A stretch of DNA of 64,000 nucleotides from assembly GCF_017357825.1 (NCBI RefSeq), contig NZ_CP046072.1:2604001-2668000 (forward strand), written 5' to 3'. The DNA is from Sulfurimonas aquatica (GTDB lineage: Bacteria; Campylobacterota; Campylobacteria; Campylobacterales; Sulfurimonadaceae). Every line of letters starts with the position of its first letter. Positions within the stretch are counted from its first letter, which is position 1. The translations under genes and the position numbers were made by a program. The notes under the pieces were generated by a model. That model ran no database searches. It was not told the DNA's origin and worked only from the letters and a program-made list of their open reading frames with translations. Shown piece by piece: positions 38,148-47,166 of the stretch.

Positions 38148-39194
38148 TTACTCTATTGTATCTTCGTTATTAAGTTCATAAAATTCACTCTCTTCAATCA
38201 TGTTTTCATGGAAATGTTCTATCTTGTCTTCAGCCTGTTCTAGATTTTTAAATCTAGCTATATGAAAGACAGCATCACCGGCTTGTACTAGAGGAATTTC
38301 AGACTTACCGATGATAATACCATCAAATGGCGATCTCACTTCAAAACTCTCATCATCAAGTGGCTCATCAATATAAGCAATTATCTCATCTTGTGCGACT
38401 GTATCTCCAAGTGCCTTGATAGTTCGCAGCATCCCACTTTCACTAGAGCGAATCCATTTACTACTTCTAGTGATTACAGGAACTTTATGCACCTTTTTAC
38501 TCACCTTTGGAAGCATCTCATTTTCTCTAAGCACATTTACTAAGCCATGAACGCCAATACGAATTGAAGTCTCATCAAAACGCAGGGCTTCTCCAGCTTC
38601 ATATAGTAAAATAGGTACACCCTCTTCTTGAGCTACAGCACGAAGGGAGCCATCACGAAGTTCCGAATGCAGAACTACAGCTGCCCCAAATGCTTTAGCA
38701 AGTCTAAAGGTATACTCATTATCTGTGTTTGTTCTCACTTGAGGAAGATTTGATTTATGAATTGATGCCGTATGCAGGTCAATCCCTAAATCACATTTTT
38801 TTACAATCTCATCAAAAAATATTCTCGCTACACGCCCAGCTAAAGAGCCCTTTGCATTTCCTGGAAAACTTCTGTTTAAATCTCTTCTATCTGGCAAGTA
38901 ACGTGAAAGAGTCATAATCCCATATACGTTGACAATAGGTACTAAAATAAGAGTACCTTTTAACTTTTTTAAAATACTTAGCTTTCTAAAACGTCTAATT
39001 ATCTCAATACCATTAAGCTCATCACCATGAATAGCCGCACTTATAAAAACAACTGGTCCACTGCGTTTACCACGAATAACCCTTACGGGGAGTTGAGTAG
39101 GTGTATTATAAAGCTTAGGGAGTTCAAGATTTATGGTTACATTTACCCCTCTTGGAATATCAACGCCACCTAAATTAAACATGGGTGCTGGCAT
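38148..39194 (-). CDS. Cytoplasmic succinylglutamate desuccinylase/aspartoacylase family protein
   Basis: A 348-residue paralogue of the preceding protein lacking any signal peptide, so cytoplasmic. The same M14 features are present: HGDELNG, DLHTAS, and the catalytic Glu in LYEAGEAL, with the C-terminal lipoyl-like barrel (ALGDTVAQDE, SPFDGIIIGKS). All catalytic positions are intact. The two paralogues are aligned over their whole mature length, with long identical blocks such as RVIRGK..GPVVFISAAIHGDELNGIEIIRR (quoted only in part), which points to tandem duplication. It starts 3 bases after the rimK stop. I infer it removes or trims what RimK adds. Confidence 0.9.
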   Translation of the reverse strand: MPAPMFNLGGVDIPRGVNVTINLELPKLYNTPTQLPVRVIRGKRSGPVVFISAAIHGDELNGIEIIRRFRKLSILKKLKGTLILVPIVNVYGIMTLSRYLPDRRDLNRSFPGNAKGSLAGRVARIFFDEIVKKCDLGIDLHTASIHKSNLPQVRTNTDNEYTFRLAKAFGAAVVLHSELRDGSLRAVAQEEGVPILLYEAGEALRFDETSIRIGVHGLVNVLRENEMLPKVSKKVHKVPVITRSSKWIRSSESGMLRTIKALGDTVAQDEIIAYIDEPLDDESFEVRSPFDGIIIGKSEIPLVQAGDAVFHIARFKNLEQAEDKIEHFHENMIEESEFYELNNEDTIE

Positions 39195-39196
39195 CT

Positions 39197-40129
39197 CTAT
39201 GCTCCAATATTATCGCGTTTTATTTTTTTCTTTTTAGTTGTTGTATCTGTGGCTGGCGTTACATTTTTTTCTATATAATCCATAACTTTACCAGCTATAT
39301 CTAGCTTTGTAGACTTCTCAATTCCTTCAAGGCCTGGAGATGAGTTAACTTCCATTACAAGCGGACCACGAGCTGACTCAATCATATCAACGCCACAAAC
39401 ACCAAGACCCATAGCTTTAGCAGCCGCAAGCGCAGTTGACTTCTCTTTACGAGTAAGTTTGTGAGATGTCGCGCTTCCACCTTGATGTAGGTTAGATCTA
39501 AAGTCACCCTTTGCACCTTGGCGTTTCATTGCTCCAACAACTTCTCCATCAACAACAAAGGCACGGATATCAGCCCCACCAGCTTCTTCAATGAACTCTT
39601 GAACAAGTAGGTTAACATCCATGCCGTAAAATGCGTCAAGAACGGACTTTGCAGCTTTTTCAGTGTCCACTAAAACAACACCTACACCCTGTGTTCCCTC
39701 AAGTATCTTTAAAACTAAAGGTGCCCCGCCACTTAAGGCTATAACGTCTTTAGCAGTTGATTTATTTGAGGCGAAAACGGTTCTAGGCATATCTACATTA
39801 TGCTTTGAGAGCACCTGCAGACTTCTAAGCTTATCTCTACTTCTAGCTATTGCCAAGTTCCCTGAAGTTGAAAAAACGTCCATCATCTCAAAGTGTCTAA
39901 CCATTGCAGTACCATAAAATGTTCTACTAGCACCTATTCTTGGTATGACTGCATCTGGAACTGGTAGTTGCTTACCTAAATAGTTAATATGAAGCTCCCC
40001 TTTCATAATCTCAATAGAGCATTTTAAATAATCGATAACTTGAATATCCCAGCCCTTAGCTTCTCCTGCTTCAATTAATCTTTTTGTCGAATACAACTCT
40101 TTATTTCTTGATAATATATATACTTTCAT
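39197..40129 (-). CDS. rimK: RimK-type alpha-L-glutamate ligase (ATP-grasp)
   Basis: RimK adds glutamate residues to the C-terminus of ribosomal protein S6 and can make free poly-alpha-glutamate in E. coli. The 310-residue protein matches E. coli RimK closely: [42 protein letters not shown] (ATP-grasp loop), [30 protein letters not shown] and the metal-binding [12 protein letters not shown]. The extra C-terminal tail is basic (KKKKIK). It lies between a RimB-like retropepsin and two deacylases. Whether the target is S6, another protein or a free peptide is not decided by sequence. Confidence 0.93.
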   Translation of the reverse strand: MKVYILSRNKELYSTKRLIEAGEAKGWDIQVIDYLKCSIEIMKGELHINYLGKQLPVPDAVIPRIGASRTFYGTAMVRHFEMMDVFSTSGNLAIARSRDKLRSLQVLSKHNVDMPRTVFASNKSTAKDVIALSGGAPLVLKILEGTQGVGVVLVDTEKAAKSVLDAFYGMDVNLLVQEFIEEAGGADIRAFVVDGEVVGAMKRQGAKGDFRSNLHQGGSATSHKLTRKEKSTALAAAKAMGLGVCGVDMIESARGPLVMEVNSSPGLEGIEKSTKLDIAGKVMDYIEKNVTPATDTTTKKKKIKRDNIGA

Positions 40130-40144
40130 TATTTTTCCTTTGTT

Positions 40145-40567
40145 TTATGACTCTTTTGATAAATATTCTTGCGATACGTCTACTAAAAACTTACCACTTA
40201 AAAATTTTCTTCCTATAAGCATTGGGTACTTCATATCGGCTCTATTTGTTAAAGAGATAATAGTTTTATATCTTTTCCCCATAAACTCAACGCTAACCTT
40301 AATGGAAGGTCTCTCTTGGAGCTCTCCATTTGAACTTCTAACTTTTTTGACCTTATACAAAGGCATGCTCATTCTTTTTCCATGATATGACGCATGGACT
40401 TCATCAAGTAGATGAAAGTGAACAAAGCCACTCTTATCTATCTCTATATGATCGCAATGCAAAGCATTTGAATCAGCCCCGGTATCTACCTTGGCATCTA
40501 AATCAAAAAGCTCTAAATCTAAAATAGATATAATCTCTTTTTTTCCAACAATTTTTTTGTCATTCAT
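40145..40567 (-). CDS. rimB: Cytoplasmic RimB-like retropepsin family protease
   Basis: A 140-residue RimB/PF05618 protein without a signal peptide, so cytoplasmic. The retropepsin active-site motif is AKVDTGADSNALHC (about residue 28), with the LIGRKFLSGKFLVDV closing strand. Retropepsin folds dimerise to pair two aspartates. In Pseudomonas fluorescens RimB is a protease that reverses or balances RimK-driven glutamylation of S6; this is family knowledge. It is 15 bases upstream of rimK in the same direction and is the first gene of the module. The ribosome-binding site is GAGG. It shares the same layout as the exported paralogue at 36565. Confidence 0.88.
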   Translation of the reverse strand: MNDKKIVGKKEIISILDLELFDLDAKVDTGADSNALHCDHIEIDKSGFVHFHLLDEVHASYHGKRMSMPLYKVKKVRSSNGELQERPSIKVSVEFMGKRYKTIISLTNRADMKYPMLIGRKFLSGKFLVDVSQEYLSKES

Positions 40568-40634
40568 AAAGTACCTCTTATTTTGTTAGCTATATTCAAT
40601 TATACAGACTTCTCATTATACGATAATATAAACT

Positions 40635-41300
40635 TTAGTCATATTTTACTAACTTGTTAAATCGTATAACCTGGCTCAACTCTTTACCATATTTTGCACC
40701 TATTTCAGAGTACTTGTCTAGCTTTTTTACAAGCTGATGAGGGTCATTTGTTTTGAGTCTCAAAGCGCGAAATTCTTTATAAGCTTTTCCTCTAGCCATT
40801 AGTCTATAGTAAGCTTTTACACTTGCTTCTACAGAGTTAAACTTTCTAAGCCAAATTGTTCTTTTACCACCGCGTTTCTCATTGGCTGCGATTCTAGGTT
40901 CATTTTTATTTGTACTCCAAACACCAAAAATATTATAAGCTTTTACAAAAAACCTCGAAGTTGCCCAAGAGCTCTCCATCGCGGCTTGAGCCAATGCTAT
41001 ACTTTGTGGATGAGGCTTTAAGCATGCTAAAAGTTCATTATCTGTTTTGACATTGTATGTAGTTTTTAATGCAGCAATCTTTGCCTTGTTTTTACCATTT
41101 TTCATATCTTTTGCAACACTAAGATACTCTTTCATTAAGTCCGAATACACTTTTTTTACAGCTGGTGCAACAAGTGCATAAAATCTCTTTTTTTTTGTCT
41201 GAACACTCATATTTTTTGGAACGACATTGGCAACAAATTTCGGAGTGACAGTTGATGCCGCTAAACTCGAAACTAGTAATGTGATGTAAATTAATTTCAT
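40635..41300 (-). CDS. Exported glucosaminidase-domain protein (Bax-like)
   Basis: A 221-residue protein with a signal peptide (about 1-16, YITLLVSSLAAS). Residues about 95-205 match the mannosyl-glycoprotein endo-beta-N-acetylglucosaminidase-like (PF01832) domain of E. coli Bax and FlgJ-type enzymes: ALAQAAMESSWATSRFFVKAYNIFGVWS, quoted here in part (AMESSW with the catalytic Glu; NIFGVW), then SVEASVKAYYRLM and KYSEIGAKYGKELSQVI. It is likely a periplasmic peptidoglycan hydrolase. It stands just upstream of the RimB/RimK genes on the same strand, about 70 bases away. Cell-wall turnover would fit the osmotic theme of the region, which is an inference. Confidence 0.88.
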   Translation of the reverse strand: MKLIYITLLVSSLAASTVTPKFVANVVPKNMSVQTKKKRFYALVAPAVKKVYSDLMKEYLSVAKDMKNGKNKAKIAALKTTYNVKTDNELLACLKPHPQSIALAQAAMESSWATSRFFVKAYNIFGVWSTNKNEPRIAANEKRGGKRTIWLRKFNSVEASVKAYYRLMARGKAYKEFRALRLKTNDPHQLVKKLDKYSEIGAKYGKELSQVIRFNKLVKYD

Positions 41301-41336
41301 TTTATTTTATTTCCTAGTATCTTTTACTCTTTTATA

Positions 41337-41903
41337 TTACAAGGAAGTTAATTTTGCAACCACATCATTAATACTATCACTAAAAAGCATATGCAACAAT
41401 GGTGCTACGTCTTTAGAGTTATATGATGGCGAGATCCATTTTCCACTCTGTTGCTTAAAGTTGAAAGTTAAAGTTTTATCCCCTTTTTTAACGCTAGCCT
41501 CGATCATTATTTTGCCCTTTAGATTTTCATCAAATGATTCGTTTGTGTAAACTACGTTAATCTCTTTTATAAAAATGTTAACTACAAGAGTCGCTTCATT
41601 TTTTTTCACATCAGTGTCAAATCCAGCTATGTTTAATGCATGCCCTAGTCCATCTTTGTACTTTTTTTCGAAGTCGTCTTCACTAAATAAAGTAACTGCT
41701 TTTTTGTCACCTTCTAAAACATAACCGATTGATCTTTTATCTAACCTTGTATCTTTAACACTAGAGAGAAAAACAGTTGTATTCTTTGGTGCTATCTCTC
41801 CACTATAATCTGCCTTGTATGACTCCAAAACAACTGGATTATTTTTATAACTACATCCTACTAGCATAAGTGCTAGAACTACTATATAACTTAATTTTTT
41901 CAT
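41337..41903 (-). CDS. YajG-like lipoprotein
   Basis: A 188-residue protein with a lipoprotein signal (VLALMLVGC, lipid-bearing Cys at 17). The body resembles the YajG family (PF03923): an early TVFLSSVKDTRLDKRSIGYV strand (quoted in part as DTRLDKRSIG), then LGHALNIAGFDTDV and NIFIKEINVVY. No catalytic residues are known for the family; it is a structural or accessory outer-membrane-associated lipoprotein. It lies between the glucosaminidase and the Ca/H antiporter with small gaps, so it is probably part of a shared transcript. Function unknown. Confidence 0.7.
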   Translation of the reverse strand: MKKLSYIVVLALMLVGCSYKNNPVVLESYKADYSGEIAPKNTTVFLSSVKDTRLDKRSIGYVLEGDKKAVTLFSEDDFEKKYKDGLGHALNIAGFDTDVKKNEATLVVNIFIKEINVVYTNESFDENLKGKIMIEASVKKGDKTLTFNFKQQSGKWISPSYNSKDVAPLLHMLFSDSINDVVAKLTSL

Positions 41904-41919
41904 TTTTAAATCCTTTTTT

Positions 41920-43095
41920 TTAATAATAAATGGCGATTATTGTAAACGCCATAAAGAACATTAGATGAGACATACCTTCAAAGTAGTTGGTTTGTCCCTC
42001 ATCAGTTGTTTTCCAAGCTAAAATGACCGTAAGTATTAAAGCACCAATTTCAAGTGGATTAAAGTCCAATGTAAATCGAATACCACTTGCGTACGCTAAT
42101 GCCATCAAGATTGGCACCGTTAAAAGTATGGAGACTGTTGAAGCACCCATAGCGATGTTTACAACCCTTTGAATCTCATCATTTTTAGCAGCCTTAATCG
42201 CTGTAACTATCTCAGGAGCAACAGCAACTATCGCAATGATAAGACCTGAGAGGCCCGCTGAAATGCCATACTCTTTTGCTAGTTTAATTCCATCATTGGC
42301 AAAAACTTCTGCACCTAAAGCGATTATAGCAATAAACACAAATATAGACAAGATAAGTCCAAGCATATTGAACTTTTCAAATATGTAATCATCATCTTCA
42401 TCCTCATGTTCATCTAACTCTAACTCCTCCTCGCTCATCTTTCTTTTTACTCTAAAAACCCTACTTTTTGTATTACTTTTAAAAAGATGTGTATGCGTTC
42501 TTGTTTGAAATACCAATATAACTATATAAAAAGCCATAAGTAAAACCGCAATTGCGATGGAGGCATCTTCTATAATAGTTGGCGAATGCTTACCAAAGCT
42601 TAATACACCTGGTACCAACAGTGCCGCCGCCGTTACAAAAAGAATAGTCGTATATGTACTTGATGTCTTTTTGTTATGCTGTTGTTCCGTAAACCTTAAG
42701 CCACCTAAAAAGACGGCCAAACCTAAAAGAACATTCATATCTACAATAATTGCAGAGATGATACCTCCTTTTACAGTGTTAACCACTTCTGGATCACTCA
42801 CAGCTTGAAGCAATATGATATATAAAAGTATAATCTCAACCACAACGGCGCTTAGAGTTAATACAAAGCTACCATAAGGCTCTTGTAGTCGCTCTGAGAG
42901 TATCTCAGCAACTTCAGAAACCGTTAATGAAAGCGAGCCAATTCCAATAGCTGCAAAAAGAGTAGCAAGACCACCCTGTCCCATCTTATGAAAATAAAAA
43001 GCGATAATCATGCTCATTATTCCTAAAAATATATCCCAATAATCTTCGATAAAATATTTTAATTTTTTATCTTGTTTTTCTATAGTTTGTTCCAA
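41920..43095 (-). CDS. chaA: Ca2+/H+ (Na+/H+) antiporter, ChaA/CAX family
   Basis: A 391-residue CaCA-family exchanger with about 11 membrane helices in two inverted repeats. The conserved acidic exchange motifs are VSEVAEILSERLQEPYGS (about residue 60) and VAVAPEIVTAIKAAKNDE (about 293). A central cytoplasmic loop contains an acidic cluster (EEELELDEHEDEDDDY, about 220-235), as expected between the two halves of ChaA-type proteins. It should export Ca2+ or Na+ in exchange for protons. It is 9 bases downstream of mgtE on the same strand, so divalent and monovalent cation handling are linked. Confidence 0.9.
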   Translation of the reverse strand: MEQTIEKQDKKLKYFIEDYWDIFLGIMSMIIAFYFHKMGQGGLATLFAAIGIGSLSLTVSEVAEILSERLQEPYGSFVLTLSAVVVEIILLYIILLQAVSDPEVVNTVKGGIISAIIVDMNVLLGLAVFLGGLRFTEQQHNKKTSSTYTTILFVTAAALLVPGVLSFGKHSPTIIEDASIAIAVLLMAFYIVILVFQTRTHTHLFKSNTKSRVFRVKRKMSEEELELDEHEDEDDDYIFEKFNMLGLILSIFVFIAIIALGAEVFANDGIKLAKEYGISAGLSGLIIAIVAVAPEIVTAIKAAKNDEIQRVVNIAMGASTVSILLTVPILMALAYASGIRFTLDFNPLEIGALILTVILAWKTTDEGQTNYFEGMSHLMFFMAFTIIAIYY

Positions 43096-43104
43096 ATCTT
43101 CTCC

Positions 43105-44478
43105 TTATAAAAGTATGATGCTAGCTAAGCCTAAAAAGCTAAAAAATCCTACGACATCAGTTACAGTTGTAAGTAGAACCGTACTTCCTATAGCAGGGTC
43201 CACTCCAGCTTTTTGTAAAACTAACGGTATAACGCTACCAAAAAATCCAGCTCCTAAGAGATTGATTATCATTGATAATCCTATGACAACTCCTAACATC
43301 GGCATATTAAACCAGAGATAAGCGATAACCCCTATCAAAACGGCAAACAGAGTTCCATTTACCAAAGAGATTATCACCTCTTTGTAGATTGTTTTTTTTG
43401 CATCATCACCCTCAATATCTCCAAGAGCCATCTGACGAACAGTAACCGTAAGCGTTTGGGTTCCCGCGTTTCCACCCATAGATGCCACTATTGGCATTAA
43501 AATTGCAAGCGCGACAAGAGATTGAATCGTTGCGTCAAACATTCCAATAACCAAAGATGCAGCGATTGCCGTTAAAAGATTAAGCCCAAGCCATATAGCT
43601 CGAGTTTTACCAATTTGGAACATATTCTCTTCTTGCTCCGCCTCATCATTTACACCAGCGAGGTTAAAGATTTGCTCAGTTGCACTCTCTTGAATAATAT
43701 CTATGATATCATCAGAGGTAATCCTACCTACAAGACGGTTTTTGTCATCTAAAACAGCAATGGCGTTTAAGTTGTAGTTTGTTACCATCTCTACAACTTC
43801 TTTAATATTTTGCTTATGGTTGACGGAGTAGTTTTTATGCTTCTCATATGGTACGTCTTCAAAGTTCAAGTCACGATCAAAGATAATCAACTCTTCAAGT
43901 CCAATCGAACCTAAATATTTATTTCTCTCATTTACAAGATGAACATGCCAAATATTATCAACATCACCACTAGTTTTGAGTCCTCTGAGTCTCTCTAAAG
44001 CTTTACCAATATTCTCATCAATCTTTGCATGAAAGAGCTCAGTTTGCATGTAAGAACCTGCTTCATACTCTTCATAAGAGATTAGTTGCTCTATTATCTC
44101 TTTATCTTCCTCAGTAAAACGCTCCAAAATATTTTGAGAAACATCTTCATGATCTTCACTAATATTTTGGATTAAAGTAGCAGCATCATCAGTATCCATA
44201 TGCAGTGCGATATTTGCAAGCTTTTTAACACTTAAAATATCCGCCGTCTCTTCTTGAACATGATTAGGTAGTTCAGATAAAATATCTGCAAAGAGACTAC
44301 TTGGTATTTTCTTAATTATCTGCTCATACGCTTGATTGCTTAAACCTCTTACTTTTAAAAGCTGTTCGGCAATATCATAAGGGTGCACACTTGTTTCACT
44401 CTCTTTATACTGATTTATTTCAGTCTCAAGTATATGCAAGATAGACGTTAACTCTTCTTGATCTATTTCCAATTGCAT
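43105..44478 (-). CDS. mgtE: Magnesium transporter MgtE
   Basis: MgtE is a Mg2+ channel controlled by cytoplasmic Mg2+ sensors. The 457-residue protein has an N-terminal helical MgtE-N domain (about 20-130), two CBS domains (about 135-260, with NAIAVLDDKNRLVGRITSDD) and five membrane helices (about 285-457), including the PIVASMGGNAGTQTLTV pore helix signature (quoted in part as ASMGGNAGTQ). The length is standard. It is the first gene of a long minus-strand run through chaA to the rimK region, and is divergent from the TetR-family regulator gene at 44632. Confidence 0.95.
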   Translation of the reverse strand: MQLEIDQEELTSILHILETEINQYKESETSVHPYDIAEQLLKVRGLSNQAYEQIIKKIPSSLFADILSELPNHVQEETADILSVKKLANIALHMDTDDAATLIQNISEDHEDVSQNILERFTEEDKEIIEQLISYEEYEAGSYMQTELFHAKIDENIGKALERLRGLKTSGDVDNIWHVHLVNERNKYLGSIGLEELIIFDRDLNFEDVPYEKHKNYSVNHKQNIKEVVEMVTNYNLNAIAVLDDKNRLVGRITSDDIIDIIQESATEQIFNLAGVNDEAEQEENMFQIGKTRAIWLGLNLLTAIAASLVIGMFDATIQSLVALAILMPIVASMGGNAGTQTLTVTVRQMALGDIEGDDAKKTIYKEVIISLVNGTLFAVLIGVIAYLWFNMPMLGVVIGLSMIINLLGAGFFGSVIPLVLQKAGVDPAIGSTVLLTTVTDVVGFFSFLGLASIILL

Positions 44479-44631
44479 CTCCTTATTTGGTCTATTTTAC
44501 TATTCATATATATCTTTTAAACTTCACTATATTTCATAGCAAAGTATAGAATAGTCTTTCAATTAAAAGTATACTATATTTTATAATGAATTAAGTTATA
44601 TATTTCAAATAATATTTTATATTTTAAAATT

Positions 44632-45246
44632 ATGATATACTTGCACATGGAAAAAACAATAGCAGAAAAATTAGAATTGCTCAAAAGAGACCTTTACCTG
44701 GAAGTTGCAGCTAAAATATTCGATGAAGTAGGATATGAAAATGTGACTGTTTCGGACTTGGCAGACTCTTTTGATATTTCAGTTGGAACATTTTATAAAA
44801 TATTTGAAACAAAAGAAAATTTATATTTTGAATATATTTTATATCAATTTAGAACTTTTGTTGAGAGACTAGAGGATAACTCTACTGATGACCCCATTCA
44901 AAACCTCAAACTATTTTTACACTACACATATGAGCCTTTTATAAAAAATAAAAAGGGCAAGAGTATTAATATCTCACTTGAAAACGACCCTTTCTTTTTT
45001 CACAACTTAAACACTAATGATTCACAGCCCATGGATGGTCTTTACAAGTATCTAGCAAAACAGTTTGAAGAAATATTAAAAAATGAGAAAATCGACTGCT
45101 ACCATACAGCAGTGCTATTTAAAAAATTAGCTGATGGGTATACTCAAAGTTATATGATTAAAAAGTTTGATACAACGAATGTCATTGATGACACGATTAC
45201 TCTGTTTTTTAGTGGGATTGCTAAAATTTCAAAACAAGATATCTAA
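44632..45246 (+). CDS. TetR-family transcriptional regulator
   Basis: A 204-residue regulator. The N-terminal helix-turn-helix (about residues 17-62) reads AAKIFDEVGYENVTVSDLADSFDISVGTFYKIFETKENLYFEYI, cited by its key parts VTVSDLA, SVGTFYKIF and KENLYFEY, which is the classic TetR signature. The remaining 140 residues form the ligand-binding, dimerising helices and are not informative. It is divergent from mgtE, separated by about 150 AT-rich bases that hold both promoters, so it may control mgtE/chaA or itself. An ATG at 44647 is an alternative start (MEKTIAEK); neither start has a good ribosome-binding site. Confidence 0.88.
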   Translation: MIYLHMEKTIAEKLELLKRDLYLEVAAKIFDEVGYENVTVSDLADSFDISVGTFYKIFETKENLYFEYILYQFRTFVERLEDNSTDDPIQNLKLFLHYTYEPFIKNKKGKSINISLENDPFFFHNLNTNDSQPMDGLYKYLAKQFEEILKNEKIDCYHTAVLFKKLADGYTQSYMIKKFDTTNVIDDTITLFFSGIAKISKQDI

Positions 45247-45258
45247 ATGCCGCTTCAA

Positions 45259-46182
45259 TCAAAAAATTGACAATCCCGTTTTATCACTAAAGAGTTCTAA
45301 GGCCTTGGTTCCAACAAGCGAGTTTCCTTGAGTGTTTAGTCCGGGAGCCCATACAGATATACCCATAAGCTTAGGTACGACTACAACTATGCCTCCGCCA
45401 ACACCACTTTTTCCAGGTAGTCCAACGCGAAATGCAAAATCTCCAGAAGCGTCATAGTGCCCACATGTCAACATCACGGTATTTATACGTTTAGCTCGCT
45501 GCACTGATACATATCTAATCCCTGTTATTGGATCTACTCCATGATTTGCAAGATAGAGCATTGCACGAGAGAGCATCTTTGTATTCATCTCAATTGAGCA
45601 GTGTTTAAAGTAAACACTTACAACATCGTCTACTTCATTATCTAGATTACCAAAACTTTTCATTAAGTTTGCTAGAGCCATATTTCTATGGCCATATTTC
45701 ATTTCTGATTTAGAAACTATCTCATTAGAGCTTATAGAGTTATCATCAGCTATAGAGCGAATAAACTCCATTACCTCTTCACAAGCGACTTCTTCACTCT
45801 CATAGTGACTAATGAGCGCGTCTGTCACGTTAATGGCACCTGCGTTTATAAATGGATTTCTTGGTTTTCCATGCTCATATTCTAATTGCACTAGAGAGTT
45901 AAAAGGATTTCCTGAAGGCTCACGTCCTATACGTTTATACAGACTACTACCATAAATATTTAAGCCAAGGGTAAAGGTAAAAACTTTTGAAATGCTCTGA
46001 ATGGAGAAGAGTCTATCGGCATAGCCTACATTATACTGAGTGCCATCAAAGAGCGTGACACTCATGGCAAACTGTTCAGGATCAACGCTAGCAAGTGCTG
46101 GTATGTAGTCAGCAACTTTGCCATCTTTTAAAAAAGGAGTGACTTCTTGGGCTATCTCATTTATAATTTTTTGATAGTCCAC
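45259..46182 (-). CDS. glsA: Glutaminase (GlsA family)
   Basis: Glutaminase hydrolyses glutamine to glutamate and ammonia in the cytoplasm. The 307-residue serine-dependent enzyme (PF04960) has the catalytic SxxK motif in SIQSISKVF (about residue 63), plus SGNPFNSLVQLEYEHGKPRNPFINAGAI (cited by FNSLVQLE and NPFINAGAI), NLMKSFGN and the GKSGVGGGIV loop. The length is standard. Glutamate from it could supply the RimK module or acid and osmotic adjustment, which is inference from position only. It converges on the TetR gene. Confidence 0.95.
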   Translation of the reverse strand: MDYQKIINEIAQEVTPFLKDGKVADYIPALASVDPEQFAMSVTLFDGTQYNVGYADRLFSIQSISKVFTFTLGLNIYGSSLYKRIGREPSGNPFNSLVQLEYEHGKPRNPFINAGAINVTDALISHYESEEVACEEVMEFIRSIADDNSISSNEIVSKSEMKYGHRNMALANLMKSFGNLDNEVDDVVSVYFKHCSIEMNTKMLSRAMLYLANHGVDPITGIRYVSVQRAKRINTVMLTCGHYDASGDFAFRVGLPGKSGVGGGIVVVVPKLMGISVWAPGLNTQGNSLVGTKALELFSDKTGLSIF

Positions 46183-46196
46183 TTTTCATTCCTTTC

Positions 46197-46724
46197 TTAT
46201 ACTCCACTGAAATAACCTTCTATATAGCGAGTGTATAATCGATATTCAAATTCAGTTTGTTCATCAATCATATTAATAATATACCGAATATCATCTATAC
46301 TAAACTTGTTCATAGTCCACTCATACGACTCTAGATAGTTAGCCAAATCCATCTTATTTAATTTTACACTATGGTTAGAACCCTTAAATCCAGTAATCAT
46401 TTTTTTTAGTTTAGTAGCAATTATATCTATGTTTGAACTATCAACATCCTCAACTTCTAAGGCTACTTTTTTAGCAGCTGTAGCGTGTACTTTTATTTTA
46501 AGATTATATATCGCATTGAGATACTCAAAGGCAGACCTATAACTTGAAAAGTTTAGAGTATTGCCATTTGAAAACTCAACCTTAGTTTTATTGTGAGGGG
46601 TAGTCACGATTTTATCTATTACGATATGTCCAAGATTATTTAAGCATTTGTTATTGACAACTTCTACTATATCAATTTGATTGATATCTAAATAATTAGA
46701 ATCGCTTTTTATCTCTTTCATCAT
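46197..46724 (-). CDS. Hypothetical protein, 175 residues
   Basis: A soluble, mixed alpha/beta protein with no recognised motif. It lacks a signal peptide and membrane segments. The middle (KVEFSNGNTLNFSSYRSAFEYLN) has a beta-hairpin then helix, and the C-terminal 60 residues are helical with a charged-aromatic pattern. It is 14 bases upstream of glsA and in line with two small genes upstream (46761-46874 and 46885-47124), so the four may form one operon. The start is one of two adjacent ATGs (46724 or 46721). I do not know the family. Confidence 0.6.
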   Translation of the reverse strand: MMKEIKSDSNYLDINQIDIVEVVNNKCLNNLGHIVIDKIVTTPHNKTKVEFSNGNTLNFSSYRSAFEYLNAIYNLKIKVHATAAKKVALEVEDVDSSNIDIIATKLKKMITGFKGSNHSVKLNKMDLANYLESYEWTMNKFSIDDIRYIINMIDEQTEFEYRLYTRYIEGYFSGV

Positions 46725-46760
46725 TTTATTTAAAGACTTTTTGATAGTTATACAAAGTTT

Positions 46761-46874
46761 TTACTCGCTCAATTGCTTATCTAGCAATTTTAAGTCGCCT
46801 AGCATATTTATATTACGGATTTTTCCATCTATAACCCGTATAAATGATCTGTTGATTAATTCTCTGTTCGCCAT
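46761..46874 (-). CDS. Possible 37-residue protein
   Basis: An open frame from ATG 46874 to TAA at 46761 encodes 37 residues (starts MANRELINRSFIRV, ends DKQLSE). It is preceded by AGAGG eight bases before the start and fills the gap between two same-strand unknown genes, starting 10 bases after the upstream stop. The composition is charged and protein-like. I do not recognise it. Short length means chance cannot be excluded. Confidence 0.35.
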   Translation of the reverse strand: MANRELINRSFIRVIDGKIRNINMLGDLKLLDKQLSE

Positions 46875-46884
46875 TGCTAAGCCT

Positions 46885-47124
46885 CTAATCTTGATAGTGA
46901 TTCTTATGTGGGAATTTTTCTATTGAATAATACTCATCATCGTCAAAACTATCATATTCATCATAATCTACAGTGAAAACTTTAGGATAACCTTTTTTTA
47001 AAAGCTCATCATCTAAAAAGTCACTATTAAAGCCTTTGCTTTTGCAAAGAGCAAGGATGCTTTCAATATCTGAAGCATCAACGCCAGCAAGTTCCATTTC
47101 AAACTCTACGTCAGAAATTTCCAT
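46885..47124 (-). CDS. Small acidic protein, unknown
   Basis: A 79-residue acidic protein (starts MEISDVEFEMELAG) rich in Asp and Tyr near the C-terminus (DYDEYDSFDDDEYY). I place the start at ATG 47124, which has GAGG at the right distance, over the upstream ATG at 47157 that would add 11 residues without a ribosome-binding site. No signal peptide or known motif is visible. It is the first of three small minus-strand genes ahead of glsA. The acidity could suit cation binding or DNA mimicry, but this is only a guess from composition. Confidence 0.5.
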   Translation of the reverse strand: MEISDVEFEMELAGVDASDIESILALCKSKGFNSDFLDDELLKKGYPKVFTVDYDEYDSFDDDEYYSIEKFPHKNHYQD

Positions 47125-47166
47125 TGTGTCCTCGATAAAATAAATTATGTTATACATAAAGAAAAC

